DNA of 21,814 nt from JAICLL01 sp035252155 (GCA_035252155.1 DATFDL010000335.1:1-21814); one strand, 5' to 3'. Shown: positions 1 to 7,136, counted from the stretch's first letter. The notes: a model not told the origin generated them from the letters alone. Translations and numbers: made by a program.

Positions 1-19
1 GGCTAGGGACTCACGGCGA

Positions 20-129
20 CAGGGCGAGAGCGCGAGGGGGCGAGGGGGCGACAAGGCGAGGGGGCAAGCGGGCGACAAGGCGAGCGCCCCTGAAACCCGA
101 ATGCTGAATCCCGAATCCTGAATGCTGAA
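20..129. repeat. Degenerate tandem repeats at window start
   Basis: Positions 20-84 are a purine-rich, imperfect array. GGGCGACAAGGCGAG occurs at 46-60 and again at 70-84, with related GGGGGCGAG units between. It changes at about 90 into a second degenerate array built from TGAA(A/T)CCCGAAT-like units; GAATGCTGAA occurs at 99-108 and 120-129, a 21-nt period. The second array resembles a decayed version of the TGAACCC (reverse complement GGGTTCA) unit that forms the clean array at the other end of the window. Translations across it give only low-complexity peptides, so no gene is called here. Confidence 0.7.
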
Positions 130-492
130 CCGGCGCTTGCATAAGCGACGATTGAAGTTTCGCAAGGTCGTCACAACTACCTTTGGAGCCGGACCTTGCG
201 ACTGCGTACCGAGTGCGGGTGGCCGTGTTCTTCGCAAGCAGCTTGATGAAACTCGGACTTGGCCAAGTCTTCCACGTCAAAACCCGACGGCAAAGCTTCC
301 GAAGCACGGAACGTAAGCCGGCCGGCGGCGAAACGAAGGCTGCCAAGACGCCCGAAGCGAAATCCAAGCGAAGGAATAGTGCCAGTATTGCGATTGGCCT
401 GGCGGCGGAAACGGAATAGATTCCGTGTTACGGAACACGGAATGAATTCCATTCTACGACGACGCGGAATTCTACAAGCGAAAGGATTCGCG
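130..492. other. Region without a convincing gene
   Basis: Several short overlapping open frames exist on both strands, but none has a recognisable domain or a good ribosome binding site. A Lys/Ala-rich frame that stops near 419 could be a remnant of a real gene, but this cannot be shown from the sequence. The sulfatase frame is open through this stretch from about 259. Its translation is Arg/Lys-rich and unlike the protein proper, so it is treated as upstream sequence. Confidence 0.5.
420..457. repeat. Palindromic repeat upstream of sulfatase gene
   Basis: ATTCCGTGTT at 420-429 and AACACGGAAT at 434-443 form a perfect 10-bp stem with a 4-nt loop. It is followed by GAATTCCATTCTAC (444-457), which closely resembles the GAATTCCGTTCTAC end of the element at 4203-4225. 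It is therefore probably a diverged member of the same dispersed repeat family. It sits 35 bp before the chosen sulfatase start, which argues that this stretch is intergenic. Confidence 0.65.
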
Positions 493-2505
493 ATGACATC
501 AGCCGCTGTGGCTGCGGGGCTGCGCACTGCGCGACATCCGTCCCTCGAACGCCCGCGGGCAGACGTAGGGTCGTCCCCGAAGACCCGCCAGGCCGGCCGC
601 GACCATCGGTTTTGGTTCGCCGCGGGGTTATCGCTGGCCGCGGTGATGGTGCTGGCCAAGCTGGCATTGCTGCCATTTCCGGTTTCGACGATCGGCCAGT
701 TTGCGCGCTGGTTGCTGCGGTTGGGCATCGTCGTTTCGCCCGACCTGGCCTTTGTCGCCGGGCTGACCGTGGTTTGTTGGCTGGCGTCTCTCGCCTGGCA
801 AAAATGGCCGAGCTGGATGGCCAGCGTCTGGCGGGGCTTTTGCCTGACTGGGTTTGCCCTATGCGCCGTTTATGCCGTCGCCAGCATTCCCATGTATAAG
901 GTGACCAAGGTTCCCTTTACCGTCCGGCTGCTGTCATTCGTGGGCGGGCCCGATGTGATGGCCTCGTCGATCGAAGAGTATCTGCCGCCCGGCATCGTGC
1001 TGGCGTTGATCGCTGCGCCGATGGTGGTGCTCGTTTCTCCCTGGGCCGCGCGCCGCCGACCGCTGCGGCGTGGGGTTGCGTCGCTGGGCGGCAAAACCGC
1101 GGCGGCCTTGGTGTTGCTCGCGGCGCTCAACGGAGTGGTCTGCGAGCGCTACATGCGGGCAGAATGGACCGATCCAAACCGCTGGGAGCGTCGAATCGCC
1201 CAAAGCCCCCACTGGGTGCTGCTGGCCTCGTGCTGGGAAGAAATCGCCAAAGACCGGCCCTTCACCCATTCGTTCTCGTTCGACGAAATCGACGACAGCG
1301 ATTTCCGCCGACCGAAGAAGGCATCGCCAAACGTCGCTCAGCCGCTGCTGCCCGAAGCCCAGAGGCCCAAGAACGTAATTCTGATCGTCCTCGAATCAAC
1401 CGGCGCCGAGTATTTTCGGGTTGGCGATTCCAACGCGCGGTACGCTACCACTCCAAAACTTGACGCCCTGGCCGCCCGAGAGGGAATTGTGTTCGACAAC
1501 ATTTATTCGCAGGCGGCGTCGAGCTGCAAAAGCCTGGTGGCCTTGTCGAACAGCGTCTATCCACGGCCCGATTGGCTGTTGATCGTGCGCGATCATCCGG
1601 CCTTCGACGTCATGTCGCTGCCGCAGGTGCTAAAGGACCGCGGTTATCGCACCTGCTACGCTCACTCGGGCTATTGGGGCTGGCAGAAACGCGACCGCTT
1701 CCTTAAAGACCGCGGCGTTGAGCAGTTGATCGATGCCAGCCAGCACCCCGGCCAAGAGATCAATTCCTGGGGAATCAACGATCAGACCATGCTGGAAGAC
1801 GTCTTGGCCTGGATCGACCGCGAGCCAGGGCGACCGTTCTTCGCCTTCGCCTACACGAACGAAACGCACCATCCCTATGTGGCTCCGCAAGATCATCATG
1901 ATTTTGGCGTGGACGACGGAGAGCTTGCCCGGTATCTCGACTCGGTGCGTGGGGCCGACGCCAAAATCGGCTGGCTGATGGCCGAGTTGAAGAAGCGCGG
2001 TCTGGCCGATTCGACGCTCGTGGCGGTCACGGCCGATCACGGCGAAAGTTTCGGGCAGCACAATCAGCGCACGCACAGTTTCGGCATTTATGAGCAGACG
2101 GTGCACGTGCCACTGGTGCTACTGCATCGCAGCCTGTCCGACCTGCCGCGCCGCAGCGCCGCTGTGGGCCGGCACATCGACATCGCGCCGACCTTGCTCG
2201 ATCTGCTGGGCGTTGACGCACCCGCCGAGTGGCAAGGCAAGAGCTTGCTGCGGCCACGTGCCGACGACCGGGCCTATTTTCTTTCGGTTGGCAACGAAAT
2301 TGTGCTGGGGTTGCGCGACGACCGCTACAAGTATCACTATTATGTCGATACTTCCCGCGAAGAGCTCTTTGATGTGGAAAACGACCCCGGCGAAGAGCAG
2401 AACCTGGCGACAGCCGAGCCGGACCGCGCGGCCGCCTATCGCCGGCGGCTGGGAGGCTGGGTGACCTATCAGCGCGAGTTTCTGGCCAAGCACGGCGTGC
2501 GCTGA
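493..2505 (+). CDS. LtaS/phosphoglycerol transferase-like membrane sulfatase-fold enzyme
   Basis: This is a 670-residue membrane protein. Five hydrophobic segments lie at about residues 40-60, 85-105, 113-135, 165-185 and 200-217. A periplasm-facing alkaline phosphatase/sulfatase-fold domain runs from about 293 to 660. This is the architecture of lipoteichoic acid synthases, OpgB-type phosphoglycerol transferases and related enzymes that move a head group or hydrolyse an ester on a lipid or glycan. Visible metal-site motifs are VLEST (Glu301), THHPY (His459/460) and TADHGES (Asp515, His516). The nucleophile position reads SSCKS (Ser343, Ser344, Cys345). It has neither the LtaS threonine nor the C-x-P-x-R sulfatase signature. 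The ATG at 493 has AAAGGA six bases upstream. The frame is open from 259, but the extra residues are low complexity and cross a palindromic repeat. The substrate is unknown; family assignment is firm. Confidence 0.88.
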   Translation: MTSAAVAAGLRTARHPSLERPRADVGSSPKTRQAGRDHRFWFAAGLSLAAVMVLAKLALLPFPVSTIGQFARWLLRLGIVVSPDLAFVAGLTVVCWLASLAWQKWPSWMASVWRGFCLTGFALCAVYAVASIPMYKVTKVPFTVRLLSFVGGPDVMASSIEEYLPPGIVLALIAAPMVVLVSPWAARRRPLRRGVASLGGKTAAALVLLAALNGVVCERYMRAEWTDPNRWERRIAQSPHWVLLASCWEEIAKDRPFTHSFSFDEIDDSDFRRPKKASPNVAQPLLPEAQRPKNVILIVLESTGAEYFRVGDSNARYATTPKLDALAAREGIVFDNIYSQAASSCKSLVALSNSVYPRPDWLLIVRDHPAFDVMSLPQVLKDRGYRTCYAHSGYWGWQKRDRFLKDRGVEQLIDASQHPGQEINSWGINDQTMLEDVLAWIDREPGRPFFAFAYTNETHHPYVAPQDHHDFGVDDGELARYLDSVRGADAKIGWLMAELKKRGLADSTLVAVTADHGESFGQHNQRTHSFGIYEQTVHVPLVLLHRSLSDLPRRSAAVGRHIDIAPTLLDLLGVDAPAEWQGKSLLRPRADDRAYFLSVGNEIVLGLRDDRYKYHYYVDTSREELFDVENDPGEEQNLATAEPDRAAAYRRRLGGWVTYQREFLAKHGVR

Positions 2506-2700
2506 TTTCGCCAAGGCGAGATGGGGCTCGCTTCATCATCGCTTTGTATGACCACTCGTCGCGTTCGTCGTCGGCCACCGCCGCATGCTGGCTATTGGGG
2601 CGTTGCTGGCAGTCCTCGGTTGGCGACGATAAAGTGTTGTTATGCGCACTATTAAATACCTTCACCAAGGTAACTGACGCCGGTGTCGTGGCGATCTGTA

Positions 2701-3723
2701 ATGACCTCCCGCGGTGCAAAATCATCAAGTAAGCCTTTGCCGCGCTCTTCACAAAACTTTCACGCCACGCACGCCGACGCGCAGCAGACGCTGGCGGCGT
2801 TTCTTCGCGGCCGTCTGCCCAATAAATCGTGGTCGGAGGTTCGCCGCCTGATTCGCTCACGGCAGGTGCTGGTTGACGGTAATCTGTCTCTCGACGCGGG
2901 GCGCCGATTGCGGGGCACTGAAGTCGTCAAGCTGCTGACCAGTCCTACGGCGCCTCCCGCGCGGGAAGACGACGTTCGTGTCCATTTCCTCGATGCCCAG
3001 ATCGTCGTCGTCGAGAAACCAGCCCGGTTGACTTCGGTTCGCCATGCTGAAGAGCGCCATTGGTCACCGCGCCGAAAACAAATCCAGCCGACCTTGCAAG
3101 ACCTGTTGCCGCAGATCATTGCTAAAAAGCATAGCCGTGGGCAGAGCCGACGCCGCGCGGCGCCGGCCGGCAAGCCGCCGCCCGTCCGGCCGGTGCATCG
3201 GCTCGACCGCGAGACGAGCGGGCTGATGGTCTTTGCCCGGACGCGCCAGGCAGAGCAAGGGCTGGTCGAACAATTCCGCCGCCACACGACCGGGCGGCGC
3301 TACCTGGCGGTCGTGCAAGGAGACGTCGCCGAGCAGACGTTCGAGAGTCGGTTGGTGCGCGACCGGGGTGATGGCCGCCGCGGCAGCACGACGCTGCCCG
3401 ACACTGGCAAACGGGCGATCACGCACGTCAAGCCGCTCGAACGACTGGGCGACTATACGCTCATCGAGTGTCGGCTGGAAACCGGCCGCACGCACCAGAT
3501 ACGCATTCATCTGGCCGAGGCCGGGCATCCGCTCTGTGGTGAGACAGTCTATCACCAGCCACTCTTCGCAGCGCCCCGGCCGGACCACAGCGGCGCGCCG
3601 CGGCTGGCCCTGCACGCGGCGGAGCTAAGCTTCGACCACCCGATTACCGGCGAGCGGCTGCGGTTCACGGCCCCGCTGCCGCACGACCTGAGCCAATGGC
3701 TGGCCAGGCTGCGCCGTCGTTGA
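2701..3723 (+). CDS. RluA-family 23S rRNA/tRNA pseudouridine synthase
   Basis: This 340-residue enzyme isomerises uridine to pseudouridine in structured RNA. An S4-like RNA-binding domain lies near residues 15-75, including RRLIRSRQVLVDG. The RluA catalytic domain starts at about 95 with IVVVEKPARLTSVRH. The catalytic signature HRLDRETSGLMVFAR contains the nucleophilic Asp169. The LETGRTHQIRIHLAEAGHPL motif near the C-terminus is characteristic of RluA/RluC/RluD. A basic, low-complexity insertion of about 35 residues lies between the first motif and the HRLD motif. The exact target (RluC-, RluD- or TruC-like) cannot be read from the sequence. The start is uncertain: ATG 2701 was chosen, but GTG 2683 is in frame and neither has a strong ribosome binding site. 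Its stop codon overlaps the -35 box of the thioredoxin promoter. Confidence 0.92.
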   Translation: MTSRGAKSSSKPLPRSSQNFHATHADAQQTLAAFLRGRLPNKSWSEVRRLIRSRQVLVDGNLSLDAGRRLRGTEVVKLLTSPTAPPAREDDVRVHFLDAQIVVVEKPARLTSVRHAEERHWSPRRKQIQPTLQDLLPQIIAKKHSRGQSRRRAAPAGKPPPVRPVHRLDRETSGLMVFARTRQAEQGLVEQFRRHTTGRRYLAVVQGDVAEQTFESRLVRDRGDGRRGSTTLPDTGKRAITHVKPLERLGDYTLIECRLETGRTHQIRIHLAEAGHPLCGETVYHQPLFAAPRPDHSGAPRLALHAAELSFDHPITGERLRFTAPLPHDLSQWLARLRRR

Positions 3724-3747
3724 CACCCTTCGCCGCCCCCCTATAAT
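3720..3747 (+). promoter_or_regulatory. Consensus sigma-70-type promoter of thioredoxin gene
   Basis: TTGACA at 3720-3725 and TATAAT at 3742-3747 are both exact housekeeping-sigma consensus hexamers, separated by 16 bp. The TGA stop codon of the upstream pseudouridine synthase lies inside the -35 box. Transcription would start near 3754, giving a leader of about 30 nt before the thioredoxin ATG. It is the clearest promoter in the window. Confidence 0.8.
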
Positions 3748-3771
3748 TCCCTATCTTCACGGCTTTAGAGT

Positions 3772-3777
3772 AAGGAG
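3772..3777 (+). promoter_or_regulatory. Strong ribosome binding site of thioredoxin gene
   Basis: AAGGAG lies seven bases before the ATG at 3785. It is a full Shine-Dalgarno match, which is unusual here because most genes in this window have weak or no such site. It fixes the thioredoxin start. Confidence 0.85.
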
Positions 3778-3784
3778 ATACCCG

Positions 3785-4114
3785 ATGGGCGCCCATGTCA
3801 CTGAATTTACCGACGGGAACTTTCAAACTGAGGTAGTCGGCAGCAGCCAGCCGGTTTTGGTCGATTTCTGGGCGCCCTGGTGCGGTCCTTGCCGCATGAT
3901 TGCCCCCTTGATCGAAGAGCTTGGCTCGGAGTACTCGGGTTCGGTCAAAGTGGGCAAGCTCAATATCGACGACAGCCCCAACGCCGCCGAGCAATACGGC
4001 GTCAGCAGCATCCCGACTTTGATGGTCTTCAAAGGGGGCGAGGTGGTCGAGCGGTTCGTGGGCGTCCAACCCAAGAGCCGGTTGCAAAAGGCCCTCGATG
4101 CCGCCAAGGCCTAA
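3785..4114 (+). CDS. trxA: Thioredoxin
   Basis: This is a complete 109-residue thioredoxin, the usual length of the family, acting in the cytoplasm as a protein disulfide reductase recycled by thioredoxin reductase. The active site is WAPWCGPCRM with redox cysteines Cys33 and Cys36. The cis-proline loop follows as SSIPTLMVFKGGEVVERFVG. There is no signal peptide. A near-consensus promoter and a full Shine-Dalgarno site suggest high, independent expression, as expected for a housekeeping thioredoxin. The TAA stop is followed two bases later by the first arm of a dispersed inverted repeat. Confidence 0.97.
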   Translation: MGAHVTEFTDGNFQTEVVGSSQPVLVDFWAPWCGPCRMIAPLIEELGSEYSGSVKVGKLNIDDSPNAAEQYGVSSIPTLMVFKGGEVVERFVGVQPKSRLQKALDAAKA

Positions 4115-4115
4115 G

Positions 4116-4225
4116 GTAGAACGGAATTCATTCCGTTCGAACTGGCGCGGCGCTCCCACCGTAGCTTCGATCCCGTCGCGCCGGCACCGGGGCTACTTTA
4201 AGGAACGGAATGAATTCCGTTCTAC
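4116..4225. repeat. Nested inverted-repeat element A
   Basis: The outer arms at 4116-4138 and 4203-4225 are 23-nt perfect inverted copies. Each arm is itself palindromic: GAACGGAAT and ATTCCGTTC with a 2-nt loop, at 4119-4138 and 4203-4222. Inside, GTAGCTTCGATCCCGTCG at about 4159 and CACCGGGGCTACTTT at about 4186 match the inner arms of the elements at 5083 and 18559. The element follows the thioredoxin stop directly and could act as a terminator-like or mRNA-end structure, although no T-run follows. Confidence 0.85.
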
Positions 4226-4300
4226 GAGAGGGCTTTCTCGTTCACGCGGGCGTGAACTATGACTGAACTTTTTCCGCCCGTTGGCCGATAAACGGGCATC

Positions 4301-5038
4301 ATGCCCCCTACGCAAGACGCGGCAGCGCAGGCGTCGGCCGCCGAGCCGAAAGTTTTGGCGGGCGAGGGTGTAATCTTTTCTTCGGCAGTGGCCGGAACCC
4401 GTATTGACCCGGCCCACACGCTTGGCCAGGCTGTGCCGCCGCCGGTTAGCCGGCCTGGACCACCGGCCGGTAACGACCCCGCGGCCAGCCCACCCGCCGA
4501 ACCAGGTCTGGCCGATGGCCCCCTCCAGATCGAAGCTCAAGCCGCCCAACTCGCCGCCCTGTTGGATCAGCGTCAGCGCGAGCTGGACCAACGCGAGGCC
4601 CAAATCGATCGACGCGAGGCCGCCTTGGCTCAGGAGATTCGCGAAGCCCGGTTTCGTTTGAGCCAGCGGCGGCGGCAAATCGACCAGCGACAGACCGCCC
4701 GGCAACGGGTTTTGCGGCGGCAAAGCGAGCGGCTCGACCGCCGCCGGGCGGCCCTCGAAACGTCGCGCCACCAGGCCGCTCAGATGCGCCAAGAAGCCCT
4801 TGAGCTGCGGCTGGTCATCGAGCAACTGCACGCCCGACTGATTGGGCAGGTCGAGCCGGCCGCGCTCTCGGCATCGCTCGACCGGCTGCGGCAGCGGCTG
4901 ACCGACCACTACCGCGAGGAAGCCCAGGAATTGACTCGCCGCCGGGCCGAATTAGAGTTGCTCATGGCCGAATTGGCCGAACAGTATGAGAAGTTGCGAC
5001 GATTGGCCGGGAACGATGATGGTCATGGAGCTCTGTAG
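4301..5038 (+). CDS. Coiled-coil protein of unknown function
   Basis: The product is 245 residues. Residues 1-70 are low complexity and rich in Ala and Pro. From about 75 to 235 there is a nearly continuous, highly charged helical region with heptad-like Leu spacing and repeated units such as LDQRQRELDQREAQID. A coiled coil is therefore likely. No signal peptide, membrane helix or enzymatic motif is visible. Similar charged coiled-coil proteins are common in planctomycetes and usually uncharacterised. The ATG at 4301 lies in the palindrome GGGCATCATGCCC and lacks a clear ribosome binding site, so the start is uncertain. The TAG stop is formed by the first bases of the repeat element that begins at 5035, so the C-terminus may have been set by repeat insertion. 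Confidence 0.7.
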   Translation: MPPTQDAAAQASAAEPKVLAGEGVIFSSAVAGTRIDPAHTLGQAVPPPVSRPGPPAGNDPAASPPAEPGLADGPLQIEAQAAQLAALLDQRQRELDQREAQIDRREAALAQEIREARFRLSQRRRQIDQRQTARQRVLRRQSERLDRRRAALETSRHQAAQMRQEALELRLVIEQLHARLIGQVEPAALSASLDRLRQRLTDHYREEAQELTRRRAELELLMAELAEQYEKLRRLAGNDDGHGAL

Positions 5039-5219
5039 GGAACGCCCTCCGTGGCATTCCGGCAGCGGCAGAAGCCGCCATAGTAGCTCCGACACTCCGT
5101 GGCGGAGACTTGCCGGTCGCCGCCGGCGACCGACTCCCCGTCACGGGGCTACTTTGACACCGATGCCGTTCTAGATATTGATTCGCCGTTCGCGGAACGC
5201 CACAGAGGGCGTTCCCTAC
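5035..5219. repeat. Nested inverted-repeat element B
   Basis: Outer arms 5035-5060 and 5194-5219 are 26-nt inverted copies with 24 of 26 positions matching. The inner core, 5065-5160, contains a GCGGC-AGAA-GCCGC hairpin, GTAGCTCCGACACTCCGTG (5083-5101), an 8-bp stem CGGTCGCC/GGCGACCG (5114-5132) and CACGGGGCTAC (5142-5152) before TTTGACAC. This core aligns almost base for base with the element at 18541-18644. The left arm overlaps the stop codon of the upstream coiled-coil gene. Confidence 0.9.
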
Positions 5220-5264
5220 AGAACCGATCGCTCGCGACCATCAACCAAACTATCGCCTTCCGCA

Positions 5265-5292
5265 TTGCGTATCCTCGCCGGTGCGGTACAAT
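5265..5292 (+). promoter_or_regulatory. Possible promoter of the aminomutase gene
   Basis: TTGCGT (5265-5270) and TACAAT (5287-5292) are separated by 16 bp, a moderate sigma-70-like match. It lies just downstream of repeat element B and would give a leader of about 130 nt before ATG 5428. The leader holds no recognised riboswitch. Confidence 0.4.
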
Positions 5293-5427
5293 TTTCGCAG
5301 ATCGGGGTTAAGAATACTTGTCGGGTTTACGACTCGATGGTATAAGCACGCGCGGGTGAGGGCTTTCAGGTCGGCACGGCCGACCGACCCAACCCCATCG
5401 TCACAACCGAGGAGGGATTCGTTCCCA

Positions 5428-6987
5428 ATGAACCAATTCGAAGCCGCCTCTTCTACGGCCCACTCTGGCGCCTGTATCGAAGAGTCTGAAGAGCCTCCTA
5501 GTTCTTCCCGCCGGCATCCTTACTGGAAAGACGTGCCTCTCGAACTTTGGGAGGACTGGCGTTGGCAAATGCAAAACGCCGTTCGAACAACCTCCCAGCT
5601 CACGGAGCTTCTACCGTTCCCACCTGGCGATCTCGCCGCCCTCGAAGCTCTCGAAGCCCAGTACAAGCTGGCCATCCCTCCTTACTACTTCTCTCTGATC
5701 GATGTCAACGACTCGAACGACCCGATTCGTTTGCAGTCGTGCCCGTCGACCGCCGAGATGACCAGTGAGACCGGGCTGGAACTGGAAGATCCGCTGGAGG
5801 AAGACAAAGACTCGCCCGTGCCGGGCCTGACCCATCGCTATCCCGACCGGGTGCTGATGGTCACCACGCACGTCTGCTCGATGTACTGCCGGTTCTGCAC
5901 CCGCAAACGGGTGACCATGGACCGCGACGGCTGGGATGGTCCCAGCCACAACGATCAGCGGATGGTCGATTACGTCCGCCAACATCCGGAGATTCACGAT
6001 GTGATTGTGTCGGGCGGCGATCCCCTGTCGCTGCCCATCTCGAAGCTGCGATGGTTTGTCAACGAACTGGCCGCCATCGAGCACGTCGATGTGATCCGCA
6101 TCGGTACGCGCGTCCCCGTGACGCTGCCGCAGCGGTTGTTCGACCGCGACCTGGTCGAATTGTTACGAAGAGCGGGCAAAATCTGGATTCAAACGCACTT
6201 TAACCATCCGCGTGAGATCACGCCCGAAACCGAGCGTGCCTGCCGCAACCTGGTGAATGCCGGGATGCCGGTCAGCAATCACGCGGTGTTGCTCAAGGGA
6301 GTGAACGATTCGGTGCCTGTCATGCGCGAACTGATGCGCGGGCTGCTGCGCATCAAGGTTCGCCCGTACTACTTGTTCCACTGCGATCCGGTGGTGGGCG
6401 CCGGGCATTTCCGCACGTCGGTGTGGAAGGGCCTGGAGATCATCGAGGGCTTGCGCGGCCACATTTCCGGGCTGGGCGTGCCGACCTACGTGGTCGACGG
6501 CCTGCACGGGGCCGGCAAGATTCCGTTGATGCCCAACTACCTGGTCTCGGCGGCCGACAACGCCGTGATCTTGCGCAACTACGAGGGGATGCTTTTCCGT
6601 TACGCCCCCGAAGACCGCGACGGCGGCCCACAGACTCATTACGAGTCGCTCGGCGTGAGCAGTCTGTTAGGTGGCGGGCAGGCGAAGCTGATGCCCGAAG
6701 GCAACCGCCGCATGGCCCGCCGCGCGGAGCAAACCGCCGCGCCGGCGGAGGCGAACGATGACTCCCTCTCCCTCCGGGAGAGGGCCGGGGTGAGGGCGGC
6801 CCACGCTAAGAATGGGCACGCCAAGCTCAACGGCAACGGCCATGCGAATGGAAATGGCCATGCCAACGGCAATGGCAATGGCCACGCCAACGGCCGCTCC
6901 CTCTCCTTCCGGGAGAGGGCTGGGGTGAGGGCCGACGGCAACGGCGAACCCCTCGTCGATCTGCCGATCATCGATCGGCTCTCTTAA
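5428..6987 (+). CDS. Lysine 2,3-aminomutase-family radical SAM enzyme
   Basis: This 519-residue enzyme belongs to the KamA family, which uses a [4Fe-4S] cluster, S-adenosylmethionine and PLP to move an alpha-amino group to the beta carbon, typically of lysine. The radical SAM motif is CSMYCRFC with Cys150, Cys154 and Cys157. HCDPVVGAGHFRT contains Asp320 and VVDGLHGAGKIPLMPNY contains Asp357 and the likely PLP lysine Lys364. The two aspartates match those that bind lysine's epsilon-amino group in lysine 2,3-aminomutase, which favours lysine over glutamate. The usual GGGGK loop reads HGAGK here. After about residue 430 the C-terminus is an unusual tail: two in-frame copies of a dispersed DNA repeat (SLSLRERAGVRA, SLSFRERAGVRA) flank an Asn-Gly-His-Ala tract. 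The ATG at 5428 has GAGGAGG 11-12 bases upstream. A strong terminator follows. Confidence 0.92.
   Translation: MNQFEAASSTAHSGACIEESEEPPSSSRRHPYWKDVPLELWEDWRWQMQNAVRTTSQLTELLPFPPGDLAALEALEAQYKLAIPPYYFSLIDVNDSNDPIRLQSCPSTAEMTSETGLELEDPLEEDKDSPVPGLTHRYPDRVLMVTTHVCSMYCRFCTRKRVTMDRDGWDGPSHNDQRMVDYVRQHPEIHDVIVSGGDPLSLPISKLRWFVNELAAIEHVDVIRIGTRVPVTLPQRLFDRDLVELLRRAGKIWIQTHFNHPREITPETERACRNLVNAGMPVSNHAVLLKGVNDSVPVMRELMRGLLRIKVRPYYLFHCDPVVGAGHFRTSVWKGLEIIEGLRGHISGLGVPTYVVDGLHGAGKIPLMPNYLVSAADNAVILRNYEGMLFRYAPEDRDGGPQTHYESLGVSSLLGGGQAKLMPEGNRRMARRAEQTAAPAEANDDSLSLRERAGVRAAHAKNGHAKLNGNGHANGNGHANGNGNGHANGRSLSFRERAGVRADGNGEPLVDLPIIDRLS
6762..6797. repeat. In-frame dispersed palindromic repeat, copy 1
   Basis: The copy contains CTCCCTCTCCCTCCGGGAGA followed by GGGCCGGGGTGAGGGC. 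The CCCTCTCCC/GGGAGAGGG halves form a hairpin. It is translated as SLSLRERAGVRA within the tail of the aminomutase. From general knowledge, this motif is a dispersed, usually intergenic, repeat in many planctomycete genomes. Confidence 0.8.
6828..6896. repeat. Asn-Gly-His-Ala coding microrepeat
   Basis: Iterated AACGGC/AATGGC and CATGCC/CACGCC hexamers encode an NGNGHANGNGHANGNGNGHA-type tract in the aminomutase tail. It lies exactly between the two in-frame palindromic repeat copies. Synonymous AAC/AAT and CAT/CAC changes show some divergence between units. Confidence 0.85.
6897..6932. repeat. In-frame dispersed palindromic repeat, copy 2
   Basis: This is a second copy of the 6762 repeat in the same orientation and reading frame (SLSFRERAGVRA), differing at a few positions (CTTCC for CTCC, GGGCT for GGGCC). 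Confidence 0.8.
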
Positions 6988-7015
6988 GCCTTACAAGCCG
7001 ACTGCAACGAAATCG

Positions 7016-7049
7016 CCGCGGGCCGGACACATCCGGCCCGCGGTTTTTT
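7016..7049 (+). terminator. Rho-independent terminator after aminomutase gene
   Basis: A perfect 12-bp GC-rich stem, CCGCGGGCCGGA (7016-7027) with TCCGGCCCGCGG (7032-7043), has a 4-nt loop and is followed by six T residues (7044-7049). It starts 28 bases after the aminomutase stop and separates this gene from the small-gene cluster that follows. Confidence 0.93.
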
Positions 7050-7136
7050 ATAGTAGCAGGCACGCTCCGTCGTGCCGTCATGGGTGCTTTGCGGCCTCTT
7101 CCTTGCTAGAATCCTGGCTCTGGCGCTAAAGCCGCC

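Noticed and set aside
259..492. N-terminal extension of the sulfatase-fold protein
   Set aside because: The added residues are Arg/Lys-rich and low complexity, the start would be TTG without a ribosome binding site, and the DNA includes a palindromic repeat. ATG 493 has AAAGGA at a good distance.
2027..2860. Antisense frame of 277 codons across the sulfatase gene end
   Set aside because: The translation is Arg/Pro/Ala-rich with no recognisable motif and overlaps two well-supported genes.
4116..4225. Rho-independent terminator of thioredoxin gene
   Set aside because: The hairpins are strong but no T-run follows. The copies elsewhere show it is a dispersed repeat, though it may still affect mRNA ends.
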